Shown here piece after piece: positions 23,778 to 30,679 of a stretch of DNA of 64,000 nucleotides. Source of the stretch: Sphingomonas sp. IBVSS2 (GTDB lineage: Bacteria > Pseudomonadota > Alphaproteobacteria > Sphingomonadales > Sphingomonadaceae). Below the pieces are notes generated by a model. That model was not told the origin of the DNA. It did no database searches and saw only the letters and a list, made by a program, of their open reading frames with translations. Positions within the stretch are counted from its first letter, which is position 1, and every line of letters starts with the position of its first letter. The position numbers were made by a program, and so were the translations under genes. The stretch covers positions 63,592-127,591 of the forward strand of contig NZ_NFUR01000001.1 of the NCBI RefSeq assembly GCF_002127225.1, read 5' to 3'.

Positions 23778-24293
23778 TTAGTGGAATGAACCCGCCGCCT
23801 GGCCCCCCGTCAGCAGCCCGCACGGGCCGGCCGGATCAAGGTCGAGGATCATCGCCAGCGTGCTTTCGCCGGTGGCATGGCGAAGCAGCCAGCCCTCGGC
23901 CGAAGGCGCGGGATGATCGGGGGCGAAGGCCACGCCGGTCCCGTCGGTGATCGCGCCCAGCGCGCCCGGCGGCGTCGGCCAGCGGCCGGCAAGATAGTCG
24001 AGCAGTGCCGCCGCGGCATCCTGCAGCGCGCCCTCGTCGCTATCCTCCGGGCAAAAGGCATCGGGCGCGGCCGAGATGATCGCCACGCGCCGGAAATCGC
24101 GCCGGCGCCACCAGAGCAGGTGGATCTGGCCGTCGGCGGTCGCTTCCAGGCCGAGGATCAGTTCGCTGCCGGCCGGCAGCAAGGGGCGCGCCAGTCGCGC
24201 CACGTCCTGCGCGAGCGCGGTCAGGCGGCGATTGGGGCGCGGCAGCGAGCCGGGGAAATCCTCGGTGCCATGCCAGTCGAAATTGCGATGCAT
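23778..24293 (-). CDS. Conserved hypothetical protein
   Basis: 171 aa from ATG 24293 behind GGAGGAA; an in-frame ATG at 24320 is less well placed. No family is recognised. It is a soluble alpha/beta-looking protein with LILGLEATADGQIHLLWWRR and DFRRVAIISAAPDAFCPEDS, no signal peptide and no membrane segment. It lies between the XRE regulator and the sigma factor gene on the same strand. Codon use (strong G/C third positions) supports it as real. Confidence 0.6.
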   Translation of the reverse strand: MHRNFDWHGTEDFPGSLPRPNRRLTALAQDVARLARPLLPAGSELILGLEATADGQIHLLWWRRRDFRRVAIISAAPDAFCPEDSDEGALQDAAAALLDYLAGRWPTPPGALGAITDGTGVAFAPDHPAPSAEGWLLRHATGESTLAMILDLDPAGPCGLLTGGQAAGSFH

Positions 24294-24359
24294 CGGTTCC
24301 TCCAGCCCTCTCGGGAGCATTATAGGATATGGCGGGACGCGCTCGGCGTTCCGATGCGA

Positions 24360-25421
24360 TCAGTGGAGCGAAGCGCTCGACGGAGCCGGGGCGGCGGCGA
24401 GCTGGACCGCTTCGACGCGCTCCGATTGCTCGGCGACGGCCGTCGTGGCGGCGGGCGAGAGCGTGCTCGGATCGACGGCACGGACGCTGGCCAGGCGATT
24501 GTGCGGCAGGCTGGCGTCGGGAAGGATCGGCGTGGTGCGCGCGGCCGGGGCGGGGCGGCGCTTGGGGGCGCCCGGTTGGCCATATTCCGCCATCACGGCG
24601 AAGCGCGGGTCGTTGGCCGCGATCTCGGCGATCGCCTTGGCGGCGCGCTTGGTGATCTGGCGGACGCGCTCCTTGGTCACGCCGGTCTCGAGCGACAGGT
24701 CGTCGAGCGTGGCGGTCTGGAAGACGCGGCGCTCGACGATCTCGCGATCGCGGCTCAGCTTGGCTTCGAGCTTCTCCAGCTCGGCGGGGTCGATGCCATG
24801 GGTGGCCGAGCGCAGGCGCGGCCCCTCGGTGCGGCGCAGCGCAGCCTCGGCGCGCTTCGGGCGCGGGCGGCGGCGGAGAGCCTCGACGCCGACCTTGCGG
24901 AGCTGGTCGACATAGGCATCGATGAGCTGGGAGACGGCGCCCTCGGCGAGATAGTCGGAAGCGGCGGCCTCGGTGCGGGCGACGGCGTCCTCGTCCTCGA
25001 TCATCGCCTCGGGGGCGATTTCGTCGCCGTCGGTGGCGGCCAGCGCGCTGAGCGAGACGGTGGTGGCCTCGACCTTCCTGGCCGAGGGGCGCTGGTCGGT
25101 CATCAGGCGGAAGCGCAGGCTCTGGAGCTCGCCGCGGATCTGCCAGTTCACGAAGGTGGTGAACTGGGCCTTGGTGGGATCATAGGATTCGATCGCGCGG
25201 TGGACTGCGATGGCGCAGCACTGTTCGGCATCCTCCCAGTGCGCGGTCAGGCCGTACTGGCGGACGAAGTGGCGGATGCGCGGGGCGATCAGCTTGAGGA
25301 TCTGGGCGAAGGCGCGGTCGACATAAACGCGCTGGCGGTTGGTGCGAGCGGCGCCATCCGCCGGCATATTCTCGATGACGGTGGCGACGGCCGCTTCCAG
25401 CGCGATCGTGATCTTCGACAT
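24360..25421 (-). CDS. Atypical sigma-70-family RNA polymerase sigma factor
   Basis: 353 aa, ATG 25421 behind AGGGGA. Region 2 is recognisable at about 60-105 (DAEQCCAIAVHRAIESYDPT then AQFTTFVNWQIRGELQSLR). The region 4 helix-turn-helix is at about 238-262 (TLDDLSLETGVTKERVRQIT). Between them are about 130 residues rich in acidic then basic residues instead of a normal region 3. No region 1.1 and no RpoH-box are seen, and a 90-residue Pro/Ala-rich tail follows region 4. It is therefore not RpoD and not a standard RpoH; a specialised stress-type sigma factor is likely. The regulon is unknown. An inverted repeat lies 71 bp upstream. Confidence 0.75.
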   Translation of the reverse strand: MSKITIALEAAVATVIENMPADGAARTNRQRVYVDRAFAQILKLIAPRIRHFVRQYGLTAHWEDAEQCCAIAVHRAIESYDPTKAQFTTFVNWQIRGELQSLRFRLMTDQRPSARKVEATTVSLSALAATDGDEIAPEAMIEDEDAVARTEAAASDYLAEGAVSQLIDAYVDQLRKVGVEALRRRPRPKRAEAALRRTEGPRLRSATHGIDPAELEKLEAKLSRDREIVERRVFQTATLDDLSLETGVTKERVRQITKRAAKAIAEIAANDPRFAVMAEYGQPGAPKRRPAPAARTTPILPDASLPHNRLASVRAVDPSTLSPAATTAVAEQSERVEAVQLAAAPAPSSASLH

Positions 25422-25491
25422 TGCGTATCCCCTGCTGCCGCAGCGCCCCGGCTGCTGCTGTCGTGCGGGGAATATGACCAGGCGCAACGGG

Positions 25492-25508
25492 CCCGCCAAT
25501 TTGGCGGG
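25492..25508. promoter_or_regulatory. Inverted repeat upstream of the sigma factor gene
   Basis: CCCGCCAA-T-TTGGCGGG is a perfect 8-bp dyad with a one-base centre. That is too tight for an RNA hairpin, so a protein-binding site is more likely. It is in the 170-bp gap between the sigma factor gene and the dienelactone hydrolase gene. Confidence 0.45.
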
Positions 25509-25591
25509 AACCCTTATGGTAGTCGCACCTTACGGATGAATCCGGGGCCGGCGTAGTGACGATTCGTTAACCATGGCCGCGACTCGCGCGC

Positions 25592-26317
25592 TCAGGCGAA
25601 CACCTCTTCGAGGAAATTGGCCATCGCCTGCCAGCTGCGGCGGTCGGCCTTGGGCTCATAGGCCACGCCCGGAACCGTGGAGACCTTGCGGTCCTGGTCG
25701 GTGAAGGCGTGGCCGGCATGGCCATAGGCATGGATCTGCCAGTCGGCACCCGATTCGGTCAGTTCCCGGGCCAGCGCCACGGTCTTCTCGGGCGGTGCGA
25801 TCGGATCTTCCCAGCCATGGCAGACGAGCAGCCTGGCCGTGATCGGCGATACGCTGGCATAATCGGGCGCATCATAGACGCCGTGGAACGAGACGCCGCC
25901 GAGGATCGGCAGGCCCGCCCGCGCCATGTCGAGCACGCACTTGCCGCCGAAGCAGAAGCCGATCGCGGCGAGCCTGGCGGGGTCGACCCGGTCGAAACCG
26001 GCCAGCGCGTCCAGCGAAGCCGCCAGCCGGGCGCGCAGCAGCGCCCGATCGGCGTTGAGGGCATCCATATATTCGCTGCGATTGGGGGAGGCGTGCGTCA
26101 CGCGCTTGCCCTGGCCATAGATGTCGGCCGCCAGCGCGACATAGCCGAGCTTGGCGAGGTTCTCGGCATGGACGTTGTCGGCTTCCTTCTGGCCGAGCAC
26201 ATTGGGCAGCACCAGCACGCCCGGGCGCAGCGTCGTCACTTCGTCCTCATAGGCGACCACGCCTTCGAAGGGGCCGCCAGGGCCATGGTACACCAGAGTC
26301 TCCCGAACGATCGCCAT
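25592..26317 (-). CDS. Dienelactone hydrolase family protein
   Basis: 241 aa alpha/beta hydrolase. The nucleophile elbow GFCFGGKC carries cysteine in the serine position, typical of dienelactone hydrolases. The acid and histidine are in [11 protein letters not shown] and [17 protein letters not shown] near residue 38 and ADIYGQGKR near 66 are family blocks. It probably hydrolyses a lactone or ester in the cytoplasm; the real substrate is unknown and most family members are not chlorocatechol enzymes. It is divergent from gpmA. Confidence 0.87.
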   Translation of the reverse strand: MAIVRETLVYHGPGGPFEGVVAYEDEVTTLRPGVLVLPNVLGQKEADNVHAENLAKLGYVALAADIYGQGKRVTHASPNRSEYMDALNADRALLRARLAASLDALAGFDRVDPARLAAIGFCFGGKCVLDMARAGLPILGGVSFHGVYDAPDYASVSPITARLLVCHGWEDPIAPPEKTVALARELTESGADWQIHAYGHAGHAFTDQDRKVSTVPGVAYEPKADRRSWQAMANFLEEVFA

Positions 26318-26362
26318 CGCCTGTCTCCCTTGTCCCCGCCGCTCCTGCCGCTAAGGACGCTC

Positions 26363-26374
26363 GCAACCGGTTGC
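26363..26374. promoter_or_regulatory. Palindrome over the gpmA ribosome site
   Basis: GCAACCGGTTGC is a perfect 12-bp palindrome with the AAnCGnTT centre typical of LacI/GalR operators. It overlaps the start of the AAGGAG ribosome site of gpmA, in the 68-bp gap to the divergent hydrolase gene. A repressor here would block gpmA, the hydrolase gene, or both. Confidence 0.45.
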
Positions 26375-26385
26375 AAGGAGTTCGC

Positions 26386-27072
26386 ATGCCCAAGCTCGTC
26401 CTGATCCGCCACGGCCAATCGGCCTGGAACCTCGAGAACCGCTTCACCGGCTGGTGGGACGTCGACCTGACCGAGCAGGGCGTGCAGGAAGCGACCGCCG
26501 CCGGCGCGCTGATGCAGGAGAAGGGGCTCGACTTCGACCTGTGCTTCACCAGCTTCCAGAGCCGCGCGATCAAGACGCTGCACCTGGCGCTGGAGGCGAT
26601 GGGGCGCCTCTGGCTGCCCGAGGAGAAGAGCTGGAAGCTCAACGAGCGCCATTATGGCGGGCTGACCGGGCTCAACAAGGCCGAGACCGCGGCACTGCAC
26701 GGCGACGAGCAGGTGAAGATCTGGCGCCGCAGCTTCGACGTGCCGCCGCCGCTCCCCGAAGCGGGGTCGCCCTGGGACCTGGCCAGGGACGCGCGCTATC
26801 GCGGCGTGGCGATCCCGCAGACCGAAAGCCTGAAGGACACGATCGCGCGCGTGCTGCCCTATTGGGAGGAACGGATCGCACCGGAACTCAAGGCCGGCAA
26901 GCGCGTGCTGATCGCCGCGCACGGCAATTCGCTGCGCGCGCTGGTGAAGCATCTCTCGGGCATTCCCGACGACGAGATCGTCAACCTGGAGATCCCGACC
27001 GGCCAGCCGATCGTCTATGAACTGGACGACCAGCTGAACGCGCTGGATCGCTATTATCTCAGCGAGCGGTGA
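26386..27072 (+). CDS. gpmA: 2,3-bisphosphoglycerate-dependent phosphoglycerate mutase
   Basis: 228 aa, ATG 26386 behind AAGGAG. It interconverts 3- and 2-phosphoglycerate in lower glycolysis. The phospho-histidine motif [20 protein letters not shown] is at 5-24, with [10 protein letters not shown] after it, [16 protein letters not shown] near 87, and the second catalytic histidine in [17 protein letters not shown]. The sequence is complete and ordinary. It is convergent with the small gene at 27077, with four bases between them. Confidence 0.95.
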   Translation: MPKLVLIRHGQSAWNLENRFTGWWDVDLTEQGVQEATAAGALMQEKGLDFDLCFTSFQSRAIKTLHLALEAMGRLWLPEEKSWKLNERHYGGLTGLNKAETAALHGDEQVKIWRRSFDVPPPLPEAGSPWDLARDARYRGVAIPQTESLKDTIARVLPYWEERIAPELKAGKRVLIAAHGNSLRALVKHLSGIPDDEIVNLEIPTGQPIVYELDDQLNALDRYYLSER

Positions 27073-27076
27073 GATC

Positions 27077-27406
27077 TCAGCCGGTGATCACGGTGCGGCG
27101 CGTGCGCAGAATGCGGACGCGCTGCATGTGGCCCGGGATATAGCGTGCCCGGGCGCAGACGTAGAACTCGCCCCATAGCCGCTGCTCGAATGGGCGACCG
27201 TCCCAGAAGCGCCGTATTGCCGGCGGCGCCTCTTTCTCGCTGTCGGCATCGTGCAGGTTCAACACATGCTTCGTGCCACGGACCCAGAGCCGGTTGATGC
27301 CGCTGCCATTGGCCACGTAGAAGCCGCCCCGCACCCATTGGCATTGCCCCGTCCGTGTCGGGAAGGGGGGTTGACCGGCGGCGAGCAGGGCGAGAGCGAG
27401 CAGCAT
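27077..27406 (-). CDS. Small exported hypothetical protein
   Basis: 109 aa. The first 11 residues are hydrophobic ([11 protein letters not shown]), a short signal peptide. The mature part contains [20 protein letters not shown] and [19 protein letters not shown], with two cysteines that could form a disulfide. No named family is recognised; small exported proteins like this occur in sphingomonads. It lies between gpmA (convergent) and purE (divergent). Confidence 0.65.
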   Translation of the reverse strand: MLLALALLAAGQPPFPTRTGQCQWVRGGFYVANGSGINRLWVRGTKHVLNLHDADSEKEAPPAIRRFWDGRPFEQRLWGEFYVCARARYIPGHMQRVRILRTRRTVITG

Positions 27407-27510
27407 CGGCCGATGCTATTACGGCAAGGCTGGTTCTTCCAGCGGGGATGGGTTGCCCTCCCCGCCCCTCCCCTCTAGGAACGCGCCTTCCACACGAGAC
27501 GGGGCAAGAC

Positions 27511-27990
27511 GTGGCACCTCTGGTCGGCATCATCATGGGCAGCACTTCCGACTGGGAGACGATGCACCACGCCGCCAAGGTGCTCGAGAAGCTCGGTGTG
27601 CCGCACGAGACCAAGGTCGTCTCGGCGCACCGCACCCCGCAGCGGCTCTACGACTATGCCACCGGCGCGGCCGGACGCGGCCTCAAGGTGATCATCGCCG
27701 GGGCCGGCGGCGCGGCCCATCTGCCCGGCATGGCCGCTTCGATGACGCACCTGCCGGTGCTCGGCGTGCCGGTCGAGTCCAAGGCGCTCAAGGGCATGGA
27801 CAGCCTGCTCTCGATCGCCCAGATGCCCGGCGGCATCCCCGTGGGCACGCTGGCGATCGGCAAGGCCGGGGCGATCAATGCCGGGCTGCTCGCCGCCGCG
27901 ATCCTGGCGACTTCGGACGAAGCGCTCAGCCAGCGCCTCCAGGCCTGGCGCGCGGCGCAGACCGAAGGCGTGGCGATCGATCCCGAATGA
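27511..27990 (+). CDS. purE: N5-carboxyaminoimidazole ribonucleotide mutase
   Basis: 159 aa, GTG start at 27511; the ribosome site is poor (GGGGCAAG), but the protein begins at the normal place before [13 protein letters not shown]. It moves the carboxyl group of N5-CAIR to give CAIR in purine synthesis. The substrate-binding [14 protein letters not shown] and [15 protein letters not shown] are intact. Its stop overlaps the purK start (ATGA), the usual purEK arrangement. Confidence 0.95.
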   Translation: MAPLVGIIMGSTSDWETMHHAAKVLEKLGVPHETKVVSAHRTPQRLYDYATGAAGRGLKVIIAGAGGAAHLPGMAASMTHLPVLGVPVESKALKGMDSLLSIAQMPGGIPVGTLAIGKAGAINAGLLAAAILATSDEALSQRLQAWRAAQTEGVAIDPE

Positions 27991-29060
27991 GCGATGCGCT
28001 GCCCCCCGGCTCGACGATCGGCATCCTGGGCGGGGGCCAGCTCGGCCGCATGCTCGCCGTCGCCGCCGCGCAGCTCGGCTATCGCACCCATGTGCTCGCG
28101 CCCGACGAAGAGAGCGTCGCCGCGCAGACCGCCTCCAGCTACACCCGCGCCGACTATCACAGCCGCATCGTGCTCGACGAGCTCGCTGCCCAGTGCGACG
28201 TGATCACCTATGAGTTCGAGAACATCGCGATCGGGCCGGTGGAGTTCCTCGCCGGCAAGGTGCCGGTGCGCCCCGGCGCGCAGAGCCTGTCGATCGCGCA
28301 GGACCGGGCGCGGGAGAAGGCGTTCGTCGCCGCGCTGGGCGGCCGGACCGCGCCCTGGGCGCTGGTCGAGACCCGCGCGCAGCTCGACGCCGCGATCGCG
28401 GAGATCGGTGCGCCCGCGATCCTGAAGACGTTGCGCCTGGGCTATGACGGCAAGGGCCAGGTGCGCATCCGCGACGCGGCCGAAGCGGCTTCGGCCTGGG
28501 AGGAGATCGGCGAGCGGCCGGCGATCCTCGAAGGCTTTGTGACGTTCAGCCACGAATTCTCGATCATCACGGTGCGCGGGGTGGACGGTTCGCTGGCCAG
28601 CTATCCGCCGCCCTGGAACGAGCACAAGGACGGCATCCTCGACAAGTCGACCGTGCCCGCGCCCGCCGAGATCGCACGCCACTGGACCGAGGCGGCGACG
28701 CTCGCCGGCCGGGTGGCCGAGGCGCTGGGCCATGTCGGCGTGCTGACGCTGGAATTCTTCGCGACCGACGACGGGCCGGTGTTCAACGAGATGGCGCCGC
28801 GCGTGCACAATTCGGGGCATTGGACCATCGAAGGCGCCGAATGCTCGCAGTTCGAGAACCATATCCGCGCGATCTGCGGGCTGCCGCTGGGCAGCACCGG
28901 GCTCACCGGCACCGGCATCGAGATGGAGAACCTGATCGGCGACCAGGCGAACCGCTGGGCCGAGCTGCTCGCCGAACCGGGCACGCATCTCCATCTCTAC
29001 GGCAAGGGCGATGCCCGGCCGGGGCGGAAGATGGGGCATGTGACCCGGGTGCGGCGCTAG
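27987..29060 (+). CDS. purK: N5-carboxyaminoimidazole ribonucleotide synthase
   Basis: 357 aa, ATP-grasp enzyme that carboxylates AIR using ATP and bicarbonate to give N5-CAIR, the substrate of Pur[18 protein letters not shown] is at 11-27, the ATP-grasp lysine block is [14 protein letters not shown], and the metal-binding region [15 protein letters not shown] is near 268. Length and ends are normal. It is translationally coupled to purE. Confidence 0.95.
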   Translation: MSDALPPGSTIGILGGGQLGRMLAVAAAQLGYRTHVLAPDEESVAAQTASSYTRADYHSRIVLDELAAQCDVITYEFENIAIGPVEFLAGKVPVRPGAQSLSIAQDRAREKAFVAALGGRTAPWALVETRAQLDAAIAEIGAPAILKTLRLGYDGKGQVRIRDAAEAASAWEEIGERPAILEGFVTFSHEFSIITVRGVDGSLASYPPPWNEHKDGILDKSTVPAPAEIARHWTEAATLAGRVAEALGHVGVLTLEFFATDDGPVFNEMAPRVHNSGHWTIEGAECSQFENHIRAICGLPLGSTGLTGTGIEMENLIGDQANRWAELLAEPGTHLHLYGKGDARPGRKMGHVTRVRR

Positions 29061-29068
29061 CCCGACTG

Positions 29069-29089
29069 CCCCTCCCTTGCAGGGAGGGG
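29069..29089. terminator. Hairpin between convergent purK and DUF808 genes
   Basis: CCCCTCCC (29069-29076) and GGGAGGGG (29082-29089) form a perfect 8-bp stem with loop TTGCA, lying nine bases after purK and eleven before the end of the opposite gene. It could serve both directions; no T-run. Confidence 0.5.
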
Positions 29090-29099
29090 AGCGTTGGGG

Positions 29100-30035
29100 T
29101 CAGTGCCCCTTCTTCCCCGGCACCAGGTGGAGCACTCCGACGATCGCTGCGCCGACGATCATCCCGCAGATCCCCGCGCCGATCGCGCCGACCAGCCACG
29201 CCACGAAGCCGCCCGCGAACGGCACTGCGTGGCCCGCCGCCTCGGCGAGGTGGTGCACGAAATGCGGCACGACATTCAGGCCAAACACCTCCAGCCCGTG
29301 CAACAGGATGCCGCCGCCGACCCAGACCATCGCCGCCACGCCGATATGCGACAGCGCCTGGAGCAGGACCGGCATCGCCTGGACCAGCAGCCTGCCCGTG
29401 CGCTGCGCGATCGCCGAGGGGCGCTTGCTCAGGTGCAGCCCGATATCGTCCATCTTCACGATCAGCGCGACCACGCCATAGACGCCGACCGTGATCGCGA
29501 TCGCCACCGCCGCCAGCGCCGCCGCGCGCATGCCGAGCGACGCATCGGGCAGCTCGGCCAGCGCGATCGCCATGATCTCCGCCGACAGGATGAAATCGGT
29601 GCGCACCGCGCCGGCGACCTGGCGCTTCTCCAGTTCGGCCGGCGTGTCGATCTCGGCGACTTCCGCCTCGGCATGATGCCCGGCCAGCGCCTCGACGATC
29701 TTCTCTACCGCCTCGAAGCACAGATAGGCGCCGCCGAGCATCAGCAGCGGCGTCACCGCCCAGGGTGCGAAGGCGCTGAGCGCGAGCGCGACCGGCAGGA
29801 TGAAGAGCAGCTTGTTGCGGAGCGAGCCGAGCGTGATCTTCCAGATGATCGGCAGCTCGCGGTCCGGGGTGAGGCCGACGACATAGCGCGGCGTGACCGC
29901 GGCATCGTCGATCACCACCCCCGCCGCCTTGGTGCCGGCGCGCCCCGCGGCCCCCGCCACGTCGTCCAGCGAGGCCGCCGCCAGCTTGGCGAGCGCGGCA
30001 ACGTCATCCAGCAATGCGACCAGACCGCCCGGCAT
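29100..30035 (-). CDS. DUF808 family inner-membrane protein (YedI-like)
   Basis: 311 aa with about six hydrophobic segments. The N-terminal cytoplasmic part (LLDDVAALAKLAAASLDDVA, ..VIDDAAVTPRYVVGL, ..RELPIIWKITLGSLRNK) is the DUF808 signature. Later come LGGAYLCFEAVEKIVEAL and the region after QVAGAVRTDFILSAEIMAIAL. The family is widespread and of unknown function; a transporter role is often suggested but not shown. It is convergent with purK. Confidence 0.88.
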   Translation of the reverse strand: MPGGLVALLDDVAALAKLAAASLDDVAGAAGRAGTKAAGVVIDDAAVTPRYVVGLTPDRELPIIWKITLGSLRNKLLFILPVALALSAFAPWAVTPLLMLGGAYLCFEAVEKIVEALAGHHAEAEVAEIDTPAELEKRQVAGAVRTDFILSAEIMAIALAELPDASLGMRAAALAAVAIAITVGVYGVVALIVKMDDIGLHLSKRPSAIAQRTGRLLVQAMPVLLQALSHIGVAAMVWVGGGILLHGLEVFGLNVVPHFVHHLAEAAGHAVPFAGGFVAWLVGAIGAGICGMIVGAAIVGVLHLVPGKKGH

Positions 30036-30249
30036 GTATCCCCCTTTGTGAACTGGCGTTCAGCACATAGCGGCACCGCGCCGGCACGCAACGCTCCCGC
30101 CTGCACCATTTCTCCTTGCCGGCCGCATCAGCGTTGCGCGGCCGGCTGCGAGAGAACGGGCCCGGCCGGCGCCTGCGTCCTGCTCTGGTGCGCTCGACGG
30201 GCGCCGGTCCGGGAAGGCACGGGGCCCTGGCCCGGCGGCTCCGCGTCTT

Positions 30250-30288
30250 GCGGAAGCGGGGGGGGTGCGGTTCGCTCCCCGCTTCCGC
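30250..30288. other. Long perfect inverted repeat in a 330-bp gene-free stretch
   Basis: GCGGAAGCGGGG (30250-30261) and CCCCGCTTCCGC (30277-30288) are perfect 12-bp arms with a 15-base loop. It lies in the region 30036-30365, upstream of the DUF808 gene, where I see no coding sequence. On the forward strand it is followed by a short pyrimidine run (CTTTCTCC). There is no gene before it on that strand to terminate, so its use is unclear. Confidence 0.5.
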
Positions 30289-30305
30289 GCTTTCTCCGAA
30301 CAGCA

Positions 30306-30340
30306 AGGCGCCCGCCCCGCGCGGTGCGGGACGGGCGCCT
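30306..30340 (-). terminator. Strong hairpin terminator after the 99-aa gene
   Basis: Arms of 15 bp (30306-30320 and 30326-30340, one G-U pair) with a 5-base loop, 25 bp past the stop of the gene at 30366. On that strand it is followed by TTGCTGTT. It probably ends the M16-99-aa transcript. Confidence 0.7.
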
Positions 30341-30365
30341 GGTTACCCTGGCCGGGCGCGTGCGC

Positions 30366-30665
30366 TCAGGCGCGCGTGCCGGTGAGCGGGAAGGCGCCGA
30401 ACGCACCCGCCGTGACGGTGCCGGTCATGTTGTCGCCGTCCACGGTCGCCTCGCCGGTGAGCGTCATCGGCATGGGAACCGAGACGTCCATCGTCCAGCT
30501 CAGCTTGTCGCCATCGGTCTTGCCGTCCTTGGCTTCGGCATTGCCCATCGCGCCGGCGAAGGTGCCGGTGAAGGTGTCGCCGTTGCTCGTCACGGTGAAC
30601 ACTGCCGCCTGGTCGCCCAGCGGCGACTTCACGACCGTGTTCCAGCTGCCGTCCACATTCGCCAT
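30366..30665 (-). CDS. Small beta-rich conserved protein
   Basis: 99 aa, ATG 30665 behind AGGAGA. It has alternating polar/hydrophobic strands with repeats of the type GDTFTGTFAGAMGNAEAKDG and GDNMTGTVTAGAFGAFPLTG. This suggests a small beta-barrel or sandwich related to lipocalin-like or copper-homeostasis DUF folds, but no family can be named. No signal peptide is seen. It lies 14 bp after the M16 peptidase gene and is almost certainly on the same mRNA, before a strong terminator. Confidence 0.7.
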   Translation of the reverse strand: MANVDGSWNTVVKSPLGDQAAVFTVTSNGDTFTGTFAGAMGNAEAKDGKTDGDKLSWTMDVSVPMPMTLTGEATVDGDNMTGTVTAGAFGAFPLTGTRA

Positions 30666-30679
30666 GAGAACTCTCCTGA

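Noticed and set aside
10101..29089. Recurring CCCTCCC/GGGAGGG segments as a CRISPR array
   Set aside because: Copies are kilobases apart, self-complementary and lie between genes; there are no regular spacers and no cas genes.
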